A stretch of 64,000 bases of DNA, from NCBI GenBank assembly GCA_963769255.1, contig CAVYKV010000001.1, positions 310,001 to 374,000 on the forward strand, written 5' to 3'. The first letter of the stretch is position 1; each line of letters begins with the position of its first letter. The notes beneath the pieces are model-generated. The model was given only the letters and a program-made list of their open reading frames with translations. It was not told the origin of the DNA and searched no databases. Position numbers and translations under genes: made by a program. This stretch comes from JAKACA01 sp963769255. Its GTDB lineage: Bacteria; Actinomycetota; Acidimicrobiia; Acidimicrobiales; Bog-793. This document shows, piece after piece, positions 51,122 through 59,999 of this stretch.

Positions 51122-52111
51122 ATGGTTGACGGGGTGCAGAAACAGCATCCCTCCGCTCAGAACGGGCCTAGCTTGCCCCGGGGCTCACGATTGCTGGCAC
51201 TTCTGCTGGGGCATCTCGGGGCGCGGCCGTACTTCGACGTCTTCCCTGGCTGGAGCAACGGCGCCTCACCGCGACGCCCCGTCCGAACTCGGGTTCGCTT
51301 CGACCTCTTCCGTGCGGTGCGCCGGCTACACCTGCACCTACCGGTCGCCTGCCGTTGGTTCGACGGCACTCGCGTCGAGGTGATCGTGCCTTCAGATATG
51401 GCCCGCTGTCTCTGGGTATCCGGGTGTTTCGAGCCGAACGAGATGGCCTTCGTCCGTTCGGTTCTGCGGCCGGGCATGACCTTCGTCGACGTCGGCGCCA
51501 ACATCGGCCTTTACTCGATCCTCGCTGCGAAGCTCGTGGGAGCGACTGGCACGGTCCTTGCGATCGAGCCGAGTCCCCGGGAACGTTCCGCCCTCCTCGG
51601 GCACCTTTCGCGCAACGGGTTGTCGAACGTCCGAGTCCGCTCCGAAGCGGTGAGCGACGAAGCAGGTACGACCAGGTTGCACCTGACGGATCAGTATTGG
51701 GGCGGGCAGAACACGATGGGTTCGCCGGTCCACAGGGGCGTCGAGATCGTGAACTCCGTCGAGGTGGACACGGCGACTCTTGACCGGCTCGTCCTCGAGG
51801 AGGCGCTCGGTCGAATCGACTGCATCAAGATCGATGTCGAGGGCGCCGAGGCGAAGGTATTGCGTGGCTCCTCAGACGTTCTTTGCACGCTCCGTCCAGT
51901 GGTCCTCCTCGAGCTACTGGAGCCGGCGCTCCGGCAACAGGGATCGAGTGCTGACGAGGTTCTCGAACTGCTGAGGGGCTTCGGATACGAGATCTACGGC
52001 TTCTCAGCCGAGACGGGCACCCCCGAGCGTTGGTCGGGGAAGGGCCCATTGAGTCCCAATATCGTTGCTATGGCGCAACCACTTACGCCGAAGACGGCAC
52101 GACCTCGGTGA
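51122..52111 (+). CDS. FkbM-family methyltransferase
   Basis: 329 residues from ATG 51122. The FkbM-type SAM fold is seen in PNEMAFVRSVLRPGMTFVDV, GANIGLYSILAAKLVGATGT, VLAIEPSPRERSALLGHLSR, and the second half IDCIKIDVEGAEAKVLRGSS, the diagnostic KIDVEG motif. These enzymes O-methylate sugars of polysaccharides or secondary metabolites. The N-terminal ~90 residues are Arg/Pro-rich and variable. The gene is convergent with the glycosyltransferase, and their 3' ends overlap by 29 bases. Confidence 0.87.
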   Translation: MVDGVQKQHPSAQNGPSLPRGSRLLALLLGHLGARPYFDVFPGWSNGASPRRPVRTRVRFDLFRAVRRLHLHLPVACRWFDGTRVEVIVPSDMARCLWVSGCFEPNEMAFVRSVLRPGMTFVDVGANIGLYSILAAKLVGATGTVLAIEPSPRERSALLGHLSRNGLSNVRVRSEAVSDEAGTTRLHLTDQYWGGQNTMGSPVHRGVEIVNSVEVDTATLDRLVLEEALGRIDCIKIDVEGAEAKVLRGSSDVLCTLRPVVLLELLEPALRQQGSSADEVLELLRGFGYEIYGFSAETGTPERWSGKGPLSPNIVAMAQPLTPKTARPR

Positions 52112-53276
52112 TCTCGTCGTCGATGAGCCCCCAGTTCTCGTCGTTGAAGGTCGGCGGAGCTCCGGCACGGCATCGGGCCAGCTTCATAGCAAGGCGGTGA
52201 AACTCGGCAGCGCTGATGTACGGCATGCTCCCCCTTGCGAGGCCAGCGAGGAAGTTGCCGTGATCCGAGGGGCTCCAGCCCGATCCGACAGAGTGGTCCA
52301 TGTGGTATGCGACGGCCGGGGGAGCAGCCTCGACGAACCGCAAGCCGGCCGCACGCGCCTGATGCAGCAGGATGGAATCGAGGTACCAGGAATGTACAGG
52401 CCATTCGGGGTAGCCCCTGAGAATTCGCCAGTCGCCTGCGGTGAGCAGCGTGAAGTCTCCACAGGCGTTCGTGTGCAGCTTCGGCAGGATCGCGAGAGCC
52501 TGCAGCGCTCGTACCTTGCCCGCGGCGAGATGGGCGACGCCCTTGAGCGAGGCCCGTCGAGGGGACGTGGCCGATCTCGACGCCGTGGCCCATATGGCCC
52601 CCGATTCGGCGGTCCGACCGCCCGCTACCCTCGACTCGGTTCGTCGAATCGCCGTTGTGACGGCATCGGCCACCGACTGATAGATCGGCAGTGAACGCCC
52701 GCCTGCGGACGTGTAGATGCCGTCGCGCCGGTTGCAACGCAAGATGTTGGTCTCGCAGAAGCGCAAGGCTCCCTCGACGTTCCCGACGTGAGAAAAGGGG
52801 AAGGTGACGTCGTCGCGATCTGCCCGAAGCATTGATCCGGTCTCCAGCGCCAGAGACTGAGCGAAGAGCTCGGGAGCAAGGAGGACGTCGATGTTCGTAG
52901 CGAGCACGAGCTCGGCCGATGCACGGCGGATGCCGACGTTCTTGGCGAGCATCTGCATCATCGGGATGCCGTCGGGCCCGACGATTCGTTCGTGCACCTC
53001 TTGAGGGACCGTGAGGATACGCGTCCGTAGACCGTCGGCGGAGGACGGCCACACAAGGGCATCGGCGAGAGATGGCCGGTCCGACGGCGGGTTCCACTCG
53101 ACCATGATGAGCTCCACACCACACCCCGATGTCCCGGCATGCCAGGCCAGCCCGTCGATGAACCACTGCATCCGCTCGATCAGGTGACCACCGTGGTCGT
53201 CGTTACGGCTGGTTGCCACGACACTCAGGCGAGGCCTGGTAGGCGCTGACCCGTTCCCCGCCGGCGGCTCGCTCAC
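52083..53276 (-). CDS. Glycosyltransferase-like protein of the polysaccharide cluster
   Basis: 397 residues from GTG 53276, whose GTGA overlaps the flippase stop. A longer frame exists but is not needed. The first strand LSVVATSRNDDHGGHLIERM with VELIMVEWNPPSDRPSLADA resembles GT-A/GT2 nucleotide-binding cores. AKNVGIRRASAELVLATNIDVLLAPELF supplies an N-x-D in place of D-x-D at the metal site. Later come LHTNACGDFTLLTAGDWRIL, a segment with the acceptor-site Asp, and PVHSWYLDSILLHQARAAGL. The sugar is unknown. Neighbours (flippase, two methyltransferases) support surface glycan synthesis. Confidence 0.7.
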   Translation of the reverse strand: MSEPPAGNGSAPTRPRLSVVATSRNDDHGGHLIERMQWFIDGLAWHAGTSGCGVELIMVEWNPPSDRPSLADALVWPSSADGLRTRILTVPQEVHERIVGPDGIPMMQMLAKNVGIRRASAELVLATNIDVLLAPELFAQSLALETGSMLRADRDDVTFPFSHVGNVEGALRFCETNILRCNRRDGIYTSAGGRSLPIYQSVADAVTTAIRRTESRVAGGRTAESGAIWATASRSATSPRRASLKGVAHLAAGKVRALQALAILPKLHTNACGDFTLLTAGDWRILRGYPEWPVHSWYLDSILLHQARAAGLRFVEAAPPAVAYHMDHSVGSGWSPSDHGNFLAGLARGSMPYISAAEFHRLAMKLARCRAGAPPTFNDENWGLIDDEITEVVPSSA

Positions 53277-54760
53277 GTCGTCGTCTCCCGCATTCGTCGG
53301 ACGCCGCCCCACAGACCGAGGACGGCGAGGTAGATCACGCTCACCGCGAAGCCCTCGGGGATGAGGAGCCATCCGGTGCTCGTTCGGAGCCCGTTCGTGA
53401 CGTGAAGAATTCCGTAGAGTCCCAGCAGCCCGCACGAGACGATGACAGCTTTGATACCGAGCACGCCGCTGACGCTATAGCCGGCGATGCGGTGAAAGAC
53501 CTGCCAGCCGAGCACGAGGGCGGCCACCGAGCCCACCAGCATGGCGAGCGCCGCGCCGGTGGCGTGCGTGAACGGGATCAGGACGAAGGCGAGCACGATG
53601 TTCATCGCTGTGACGATGCACGAGATGGTGAGCAGCTTGCGTTCGGCATTGATGTAGATGAGGCAGTCCAGGAAGACGCGTGCCGGGAAGGCAAAGGCGG
53701 CAAAGATCGACAGGAGGATGAGGGGAAGGACGGCCTCGGAGAACTGTCGTCCCCCGATGGCCAGCACGACGCTTCGTGCGAAAAGGACAGCTAGCAGGGG
53801 TATGACGGCGGCGACGACCGCCAGCACGTCGAAAGCGGTTTGCATCATGCGCTGACGCCGCAGGTCGTCCGCCGCCACGAACTTCGGCAGGATGGCCGCC
53901 GTGAGCATCGGCGGGACAGCGACCCCGAAGACAGCTACCTGATAGGCAAGGCCGAACGCCCCGACGACCGCTGTGGCGGCGAAGAGCGAGAGCAGGATCG
54001 TGTTCACCTGGGAGTTGAGGCTCGACAGCACCTGCGTCGCCCCGATCGGAGCCGATCGGCGCATCATTGCCAGAGAACGGGTCGCCCGTCTCAATCGGGC
54101 TCGCACGTAGAAGCGCGCAAATCCGAGAGCCATCAGTGCGCCGACGCCGTTCATGGCGACGACAATCCACAGGTACGAGGCCGTCCCGAGTCGAGCCTCG
54201 ACGGTGGCGGCAGTGCCCGCGAGCAGGCACACACTGGTAGCAATGTCGATGACGGCTCGCAGGTCGTTTCTCGCCTTGGCGACCAGGACGGCCCCGCCTA
54301 CGAGCCACAGGCTGTTCAAGGGGATGAGTGGCAACAGGACGAGGCCGAGGTCACGTATTGCCCGGTGGTCGACGTAGATCGCGTAGTCCAGTCCGGCCAT
54401 CACGGCCATCAGCGGGATGCCCACGAGCAGGACGCCGACGATGCTGTCGGCGTACACGGACTGGCTGTCGTTGCGGGGATTGGCTACCTCCCTGCTGGCG
54501 ATGGTCGTGATCCCGAGGTCGCACACCCCGACGAACAGCGCAGCGAGGGCGCTCGCGGCCGTGATCACTCCCCACCGAGCAGCTCCGAAGTAGTGCGTCG
54601 CCAGCCGGAGGGCGACGACGGTGAGGATGGCCCCGACAGTGCGGCCGACCAGGCGGGTGATGGCGTTGTAGCTGATCCGCTCACGAGTGACGCGGCTGGG
54701 CGGCGTCTGCGGATCCAAGGGCTCACCCTTCGTCAACGGGTCGGGCCCCACCCCGGCCAT
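53273..54760 (-). CDS. Wzx-type oligosaccharide flippase
   Basis: 495 residues with about 13-14 transmembrane helices of the MATE/MVF-like polysaccharide exporter superfamily. The start of the fold is ISYNAITRLVGRTVGAILTV with ALRLATHYFGAARWGVITAA, LAALFVGVCDLGITTIASRE and VANPRNDSQSVYADSIVGVL, the helix 1-3 pattern of Wzx. IGGRQFSEAVLPLILLSIFA and FLDCLIYINAERKLLTISCI lie in the second half. It moves lipid-linked glycan units across the inner membrane. It is coupled by a GTGA overlap to the glycosyltransferase behind it. Confidence 0.87.
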   Translation of the reverse strand: MAGVGPDPLTKGEPLDPQTPPSRVTRERISYNAITRLVGRTVGAILTVVALRLATHYFGAARWGVITAASALAALFVGVCDLGITTIASREVANPRNDSQSVYADSIVGVLLVGIPLMAVMAGLDYAIYVDHRAIRDLGLVLLPLIPLNSLWLVGGAVLVAKARNDLRAVIDIATSVCLLAGTAATVEARLGTASYLWIVVAMNGVGALMALGFARFYVRARLRRATRSLAMMRRSAPIGATQVLSSLNSQVNTILLSLFAATAVVGAFGLAYQVAVFGVAVPPMLTAAILPKFVAADDLRRQRMMQTAFDVLAVVAAVIPLLAVLFARSVVLAIGGRQFSEAVLPLILLSIFAAFAFPARVFLDCLIYINAERKLLTISCIVTAMNIVLAFVLIPFTHATGAALAMLVGSVAALVLGWQVFHRIAGYSVSGVLGIKAVIVSCGLLGLYGILHVTNGLRTSTGWLLIPEGFAVSVIYLAVLGLWGGVRRMRETTT

Positions 54761-54825
54761 CGTACCGGGGGGTTCACCAGCGCCTGGGACTGCGCGAGGC
54801 GGGGCCTGAGTCTTGTCGCCGTTCC

Positions 54826-56331
54826 TCAGCCCACCTGGTAGTTGGGCGCTTCCTTCGTGATGACGACATCATGGGGATGGCTCTCCCTGAGGCTTGCCGG
54901 TGAGACCCGCATGAACCGACCGTTCTGCTGGAGCTCGGTGACGCTGCGGGCACCGCAGTACCCCATGGCCTGGCGAAGCCCTCCCACCATCTGGTGCAGG
55001 ACGATGCCGAGCGGGCCCTTGTAGGGGACGCGCCCCTCGATTCCCTCCGGCACGAGCTTCCCGCTCTCGACGCTGCCCTGGAAGTAACGGTCCTTCGAGA
55101 ACGAGCGTCCCTGCATGGCCCCGAGGGACCCCATGCCGCGGTACTCCTTGTACCGCTCGCCCTGTTGCATGACGATCTCACCGGGCGACTCGTCCACGCC
55201 GGCGAGGGCGTTGCCGAGCATGACGGTGGAGGCGCCTGCGGCGAGGGCCTTGGCGATGTCGCCGGAGAACTGCACGCCGCCATCCGCGATGACCGGGACG
55301 TCGTGGCGCCCGGCCATGCCGGCGCAGTCGAAGATCGCCGTGATCTGGGGGACGCCGATCCCGGCGATGACTCGCGTCGTGCAGATCGAGCCGGGGCCGA
55401 TCCCGACCTTGACGGCATCGGCGCCCGCCTGGATGAGGGCGAGCGTCGCCTCGGCCGTGGCGACGTTGCCGGCGACGATGTCGATCTCGAAGTTCGCCCG
55501 CATCTTGGCCACCGTGTCGATGACGCTGCGGGCATGCCCGTGGGCGGTGTCCACGACGATGACGTCGACGCCGGCCGTCACGAGCGCCTCCATGCGCTCG
55601 AAGGCGTCCGGGCCTGTCCCGACGGCGGCGGCCACCCGCAGCCGTCCCCGATCATCCTTTGTGGCCCGCGGATAGTCGATCCGCTTCTGGATGTCCTTCA
55701 CGGTGATGAGGCCGTGGAGCTTGCCGTCGCTCTCGACGATCGGGAGCTTCTCGATGCGGTTGTGGCCGAGGATCACCTGGGCCTCGTCGAGGGTCGTGCC
55801 CACGGGAGCGGTCACGAGTCGCCCGCTCGTCATGACGGTAGACACGGGCTCGTCGCTCTCCTCGACGAAACGCAGATCACGGTTCGTCACGATCCCCACG
55901 AGATGCCCGGACGTGTCGATGACCGGCACGCCCGACACGTGGAACTGCCGCATGAGCGCCATGGCGTCGGTGATCGACGTCTCGGGCGAGACCGTGATGG
56001 GGTTCGTGATCATCCCCGACTCCGACCGCTTCACCCGGTCGACCTCGGCTGCCTGGTCGCCGATGGAGAGGTTGCGGTGGATGACGCCGATTCCCCCCTC
56101 CCGGGCCATGGCGATGGCTAGGCGCGACTCGGTCACGGTGTCCATGGCCGCGGAGACGAGCGGGATGGCGAGCGAGATGTTGCGGGTGAGCCGGCTCTCG
56201 GTCGATGCCTCGGAGGGCAGGATCTCCGAGGCCGCCGGCACGAGCAAAACGTCGTCGAAGGTGAGCCCTTCGCGGCCGAACTTGTCGGCGAAGGAGGGGG
56301 AGGGACTCGTCGGGCCGGAGTCGGACTGCAT
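54826..56331 (-). CDS. guaB: IMP dehydrogenase
   Basis: 501 residues from ATG 56331, where the protein becomes GuaB-like. It catalyses the NAD-dependent conversion of IMP to XMP, the committed step to GMP. The TIM barrel opens with GREGLTFDDVLLVPAASEIL and AIPLVSAAMDTVTESRLAIA. A CBS pair follows (residues ~95-215: MITNPITVSPETSITDAMAL; VSTVMTSGRLVTAPVGTTL). The catalytic loop GIGPGSICTTRVIAGIGVPQ holds the active Cys, followed by VIADGGVQFSGDIAKALAAG and the flap RYKEYRGMGSLGAM. Length is normal and it is complete. Confidence 0.95.
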   Translation of the reverse strand: MQSDSGPTSPSPSFADKFGREGLTFDDVLLVPAASEILPSEASTESRLTRNISLAIPLVSAAMDTVTESRLAIAMAREGGIGVIHRNLSIGDQAAEVDRVKRSESGMITNPITVSPETSITDAMALMRQFHVSGVPVIDTSGHLVGIVTNRDLRFVEESDEPVSTVMTSGRLVTAPVGTTLDEAQVILGHNRIEKLPIVESDGKLHGLITVKDIQKRIDYPRATKDDRGRLRVAAAVGTGPDAFERMEALVTAGVDVIVVDTAHGHARSVIDTVAKMRANFEIDIVAGNVATAEATLALIQAGADAVKVGIGPGSICTTRVIAGIGVPQITAIFDCAGMAGRHDVPVIADGGVQFSGDIAKALAAGASTVMLGNALAGVDESPGEIVMQQGERYKEYRGMGSLGAMQGRSFSKDRYFQGSVESGKLVPEGIEGRVPYKGPLGIVLHQMVGGLRQAMGYCGARSVTELQQNGRFMRVSPASLRESHPHDVVITKEAPNYQVG

Positions 56332-56434
56332 GTCACATCTTAGGCGAGCGGGCCCGTCTCGGCTGGTCCCCGACAGCTGGCTGTGGGTACGCGGAGGTAG
56401 GTGGACCGGTATCCGGCTGACCGAGGCTGCGCGG

Positions 56435-57391
56435 ATGCGGAACGAGACGAGTCGGCGGCTCGAGCAGCTTGCGGCGGCGGCGAGGCTGGGGCTCGTCACG
56501 CGTCAGCAGGCGGAGGGTTTGGGTGCCGGCGTTTCCTGGCTGCGGTGCCAGGTCGGCAAGGGACGGCTCCGCCAGCTCGAGGCCGACGTCTTCATCGTGT
56601 GCTCGTCGGTCGGCGGCACCGACGTGCCATGGCAGGTCGAGGCGCTCGCCGCATGCCTGCAGCGGGGGACGCACGCCCGGTTGGGCTTCCAGAGCGCCGG
56701 CCGGGTCTGGGGCCTTCGATGCGGAGGCGGGCCGGAGGCCGGCCGCTTGCACATCGTCGTGCCGGGGCCGGCCGCTCCCCGGAGCACTCAACGGGTCTCG
56801 GTGCACCGGACGAGACGCCTGACGCCAGCGGACGTCACGACGTATGGGGAGTTGCCTGTGACCACAGCCGCTCGCACGATCGTCGACCTCGCCGCCACAC
56901 TGCCGGTCCGCGACGTGGAGCGGCTCGTGGACGACGCCCTCGTGCGGGGTGTCACGACCGTACCGCTCCTGTCGGGCTGCATGGGGCGCAACAGTCGCCG
57001 TGGCCTGGCAGGGACGCTTGCGTTGAGAGCCGCCATCGACCTGTGGTTGGACGGCGGGCTCGAGAGCCATGCCGAGTCCGAGGTGCTGCGCTTCCTGCTG
57101 CGCCATCGGGTGCCATCGCCGCAGCGGCAGGTGGAGGTGCGGGCGCCCGACGGGCGCCGCCTTCGTGTGGACCTTGCGTGGCCGATTCCACGTGTGGTGC
57201 TGGAGATCGACAGTTTCGCCCACCACCACGGCCCTCGGCAGCTCTCCGCCGACCACGAGCGCCGCTCCGTGCTGGCGGGCCTCGGGTGGCAGGTCCTCAC
57301 GACGACGGTGGCGGAAGTCCGCCGCGGTGGTGGGAATCTCCTCGGTGCGCTGCGAACGCTGGGTGTGATATCCACCGGCCGGCGCTACTGA
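56435..57391 (+). CDS. AbiEi-like HTH plus DUF559 (Vsr-like nuclease fold) protein
   Basis: 318 residues from ATG 56435. The N-terminal ~100 residues (LEQLAAAARLGLVTRQQAEG; WLRCQVGKGRLRQLEADVF) resemble the winged-helix domain of AbiEi antitoxins (type IV toxin-antitoxin systems). The middle (VTTAARTIVDLAATLPVRDV, ERLVDDALVRG) is the usual AbiEi-like continuation. The C-terminal ~110 residues carry a DUF559/Vsr-type fold: SEVLRFLLRHRVPSPQRQVE, RLRVDLAWPIPRVVLEIDSF and GLGWQVLTTTVAEV, with Asp and Glu at the expected nuclease positions. No AbiEii toxin gene is next to it. A role in defence or DNA repair is possible but unproven. The 59-bp repeat overlaps its stop. Confidence 0.75.
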   Translation: MRNETSRRLEQLAAAARLGLVTRQQAEGLGAGVSWLRCQVGKGRLRQLEADVFIVCSSVGGTDVPWQVEALAACLQRGTHARLGFQSAGRVWGLRCGGGPEAGRLHIVVPGPAAPRSTQRVSVHRTRRLTPADVTTYGELPVTTAARTIVDLAATLPVRDVERLVDDALVRGVTTVPLLSGCMGRNSRRGLAGTLALRAAIDLWLDGGLESHAESEVLRFLLRHRVPSPQRQVEVRAPDGRRLRVDLAWPIPRVVLEIDSFAHHHGPRQLSADHERRSVLAGLGWQVLTTTVAEVRRGGGNLLGALRTLGVISTGRRY

Positions 57392-57439
57392 GCGACGAAA
57401 GCGTCCGTACAGGCGGGGTTTCGGACGCCCTCGCAACTC
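57381..57439 (+). repeat. Dispersed 59-bp repeat, copy B
   Basis: About 90% identical to copy A (18034-18092) and in the same orientation relative to the gene it follows. It contains the DUF559 gene's stop codon and a perfect 7-bp stem, GCGTCCG (57401-57407) and CGGACGC (57422-57428), around a G-rich loop. It resembles a mobile or duplicated terminator. Confidence 0.6.
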
Positions 57440-57535
57440 ACTAGCGAGTCTGGCCCACCCGCCGGCGCCGAGTCGGGCGCTCCGTGACGACGAGCGGCGG
57501 GAGCCGTCGGGCCAGCGGAGGAGACCCGCGCCGAC

Positions 57536-58264
57536 TCAGCCCCCGAAGAGCCGCAGCCACTCCTCGGCGCTGCGAGGTGCCAGCACGGGGTTCGAGCGCT
57601 TCGTCTCGCCGAGCGTGGCGAACGGCTCCGGCGAGTAGAGGTGACCGGGGTACACGACCGTGTCGTCCGGTAGCCGGGCGAGGCGGTGGACGAGGCTGTC
57701 GTACATGGCGGCCGGGTCGCTCCCGGGCAGGTCGGTGCGGCCGCACCCGTTGAGGAAGAGGGTGTCGCCGGCGACGAGGCGCCCTTCCACGAGAAAGCAC
57801 TGGCTGCCGGGCGTGTGGCCCGGCGTGTGCAGCAGCTCGATGGCGACGTCGCCCACCTGCACGATGTCGCCGGGGGCGTGCTCGACGAGGTCGGAGCGCC
57901 CGAGACCCGTCGTGCGCTCCACCCAGGGTGCCTCCGGCCCCTGCACGTGGATGGGCACGGCGACCCGCTCGAGGAGCTCGGCCACGCCCGAGATGGTGAA
58001 ACCGAAGAGCTCGCCGCCGACGTGGTCGGAGTGGTAGTGGGTGGCGAGCACCCCGACGAGGCGCATGCCGTCGGCCTCGAGGAGGTCGACGAGCTCTCCC
58101 GGAGCGTAGGCCGGGTCGACGGCGACGGCCTCGCCCGTCTCACGGTCCCCGATCAGGTAGACGAAGTTGACCATCTGCCGGGCGACGCGATCGCCGGCGG
58201 CGATCTCCTGGCCTGCCAGCAGCTGCCGGAAGTAGAGCTTTCCCTCGGGCCCGGCGGTCGTCAC
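57536..58264 (-). CDS. MBL-fold metallo-hydrolase (glyoxalase II/persulfide dioxygenase-like)
   Basis: 242 residues from GTG 58264; the GTGA overlaps the helicase stop. The zinc/iron site is evident: GVLATHYHSDHVGG (THxHxDH), LLHTPGHTPGSQCFLVEGRL, VAGDTLFLNGCGRTDLPGSD and the final VVYPGHLYSPEPFATLGETK. The GRTDLPGSD segment is typical of the sulfur dioxygenase (ETHE1-like) and glyoxalase II branch, so the substrate may be a glutathione- or mycothiol-type thioester or persulfide. The first residues (YFRQLLAGQEIAAGDRVARQ) are also typical of this branch in actinobacteria. Confidence 0.87.
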   Translation of the reverse strand: MTTAGPEGKLYFRQLLAGQEIAAGDRVARQMVNFVYLIGDRETGEAVAVDPAYAPGELVDLLEADGMRLVGVLATHYHSDHVGGELFGFTISGVAELLERVAVPIHVQGPEAPWVERTTGLGRSDLVEHAPGDIVQVGDVAIELLHTPGHTPGSQCFLVEGRLVAGDTLFLNGCGRTDLPGSDPAAMYDSLVHRLARLPDDTVVYPGHLYSPEPFATLGETKRSNPVLAPRSAEEWLRLFGG

Positions 58265-59466
58265 GACGGAGTCGCCCGAGTCGGCGCCGCCGCTTCGAAA
58301 CCCCCCAGGTCCTGCAACCGCTTGTCGTTCGAGAACACCTCCACGAGGGGGACGTCGAGGCCGAGGCGGCGCTGCAGCCGCTCGACGGCGAGCTCCTGGT
58401 CCCAGAGCACCAGCGTGACGGCGATGCCTCCCTCGCCGGCCCGCGCCGTGCGCCCGGAACGATGGAGGTAGGCCTTGTGGTCCTCGGGCGGGTCGTAGTG
58501 GATGACGACGTCCACGCCCTCGATGTCGAGCCCACGGGCGGCGACATCGGTCGCCACGAGGGCGGGCAGCTGGCCGGCCGTGAAGCGGTCGAGCGCCTTC
58601 TCGCGGATCGCCTGCCGGAGGTCGCCGTGGATCGCCTCGGCCTGCACGCCCTCCGAATGCAGGTCGGCCACGAGGCGGTCGGCCCCCCGCTTCGTGCGCA
58701 CGAAGCAGAGCGTCTTCTCCGCCCCGCGCACGATGGCGGAGCACACCTTCGCCTTGTCGAGCTGGTGGACCCGGAAGAAACGGTGCTGCATCTCCTCCAC
58801 CGTCAGCTGCCGCTCCTTCACCTCGTGGAGGACGGGGTCACGCAGGTGGCGCCGTACGACCTGGTCGACGGCGGAGTCGAGGGTGGCGGAGAAGAGCAGC
58901 GTCTGCCGCTCCGTCGGCATCTTGCGCAAGAGCCACTCGACTTGTGGCAGGAAGCCCATGTCGGCCATCCGGTCCGCCTCGTCCACGACGAGCATGCTCA
59001 CCGAGGCGAGGTGCACGTTGCCCCGGTCCGCCAGGTCGATGAGGCGACCCGGTGTCGCCACGACGATGTCGACGCCGCGGGCGATCCGCCGCGTCTGGCG
59101 CTCGAGATCGCTTCCCCCGTAGACGGCGGCCACGCGGAGACCGACGGCCTTCCCGAGCGGCTCCAGCACCTGCGCCACCTGGACGCAGAGCTCGCGGGTG
59201 GGGACGAGGACGAGGGCGCCGGGATGACCGGGAGCCGCCCGCGTCGTCTTCATGAGGAGCGGCAGCCCGAAGGCGAGCGTCTTCCCGGAGCCCGTCTTCG
59301 CCTTGCCGCACACGTCGCGACCCTCGAGGGCGTCGGGGATCGTGAGCTCTTGGACGGGGAAGGGCGTGACGATGCCCTGCTCGGAGAGAGCTGCCGTCAG
59401 CTCGGGGGAAACGCCGAGTGACGAGAAGGTGGCACGCACGCTTGATTCGGTAGATACAGGGACCAT
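58261..59466 (-). CDS. DEAD-box RNA helicase
   Basis: 401 residues from ATG 59466 (GTG 59439 possible). All core motifs are present: Q-motif (IVTPFPVQELTIPDALEGRD), I (AKTGSGKTLAFGLPLL), Ia (LVPTRELCVQVAQ), Ib (ATPGRLIDLADRG), II (VVDEADRMADMGF), III (LFSATLDS), IV (TLCFVRTKRGADRLVADLH), V (VATDVAARGLDIEGVD) and VI (YLHRSGRTARAGE). The C-terminal tail is short (about 45 residues), as in RhlE-type enzymes. It remodels RNA in ribosome assembly or decay. It is coupled to the MBL hydrolase gene and divergent from Bcp. Confidence 0.94.
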   Translation of the reverse strand: MVPVSTESSVRATFSSLGVSPELTAALSEQGIVTPFPVQELTIPDALEGRDVCGKAKTGSGKTLAFGLPLLMKTTRAAPGHPGALVLVPTRELCVQVAQVLEPLGKAVGLRVAAVYGGSDLERQTRRIARGVDIVVATPGRLIDLADRGNVHLASVSMLVVDEADRMADMGFLPQVEWLLRKMPTERQTLLFSATLDSAVDQVVRRHLRDPVLHEVKERQLTVEEMQHRFFRVHQLDKAKVCSAIVRGAEKTLCFVRTKRGADRLVADLHSEGVQAEAIHGDLRQAIREKALDRFTAGQLPALVATDVAARGLDIEGVDVVIHYDPPEDHKAYLHRSGRTARAGEGGIAVTLVLWDQELAVERLQRRLGLDVPLVEVFSNDKRLQDLGGFEAAAPTRATPS

Positions 59467-59529
59467 GACTATTCTCGGCTGGGAGCCTACTGGCACCTCC
59501 GTGCCTGCCAGACGACAAAGGAGCGACCC

Positions 59530-59994
59530 ATGGCCCGACTCGAGACCGGGGACCGAGCGCCCGATTTCGCCCTTGCCGACGAGGGCGGGCAGATCGTCCG
59601 TCTCTCCGACTTCGCCGGCCGCAGAGTGGTCGTCTACTTCTACCCGGCCGACGACACGCCCGGCTGCACCAAGGAGGCCTGCCAGTTCACCGAGCGCCAC
59701 GACCTGTTCGCCGACGCCGGCACCGAGGTCGTGGGCATCTCGCCGGACGGGGCCGAGAAGCACCGCAAGTTCCGTGAGAAGTACGGACTGAAGGTGCGGC
59801 TCCTGAGCGATCCCTCCCACGAGGCCATGGAGAGCTACGGCGCCTGGGGCGAGAAGACACTGTACGGCCGCAAGAGCGTCGGCGTCATCCGTTCGACGGT
59901 GCTCGTGGGACCTGACGGCCGTGTGGAGCAGGCGTGGTACCACGTCCGCGCCGACGGCCATGCCGAGAAGGTGCTCGCGGCCATCGCGCCCTGA
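59530..59994 (+). CDS. bcp: Thioredoxin-dependent thiol peroxidase (Bcp/PrxQ)
   Basis: 154 residues from ATG 59530, behind an AAAGGAG ribosome site. It reduces hydroperoxides using thioredoxin. GDRAPDFALADEGGQIVRLS opens the fold. The peroxidatic Cys lies in YFYPADDTPGCTKEACQFTE, with the second Cys five residues later (C-x4-C), the PrxQ arrangement. LYGRKSVGVIRSTVLVGPDG is the conserved C-terminal strand. Length is normal. Confidence 0.95.
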   Translation: MARLETGDRAPDFALADEGGQIVRLSDFAGRRVVVYFYPADDTPGCTKEACQFTERHDLFADAGTEVVGISPDGAEKHRKFREKYGLKVRLLSDPSHEAMESYGAWGEKTLYGRKSVGVIRSTVLVGPDGRVEQAWYHVRADGHAEKVLAAIAP

Positions 59995-59999
59995 GGTCG

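Noticed and set aside
55691..56434. N-terminal extension of the AbiEi-DUF559 protein back to 55691
   Set aside because: The extension is antisense to guaB and Ser/Thr/Arg-rich; the AbiEi-like domain begins right after ATG 56435.
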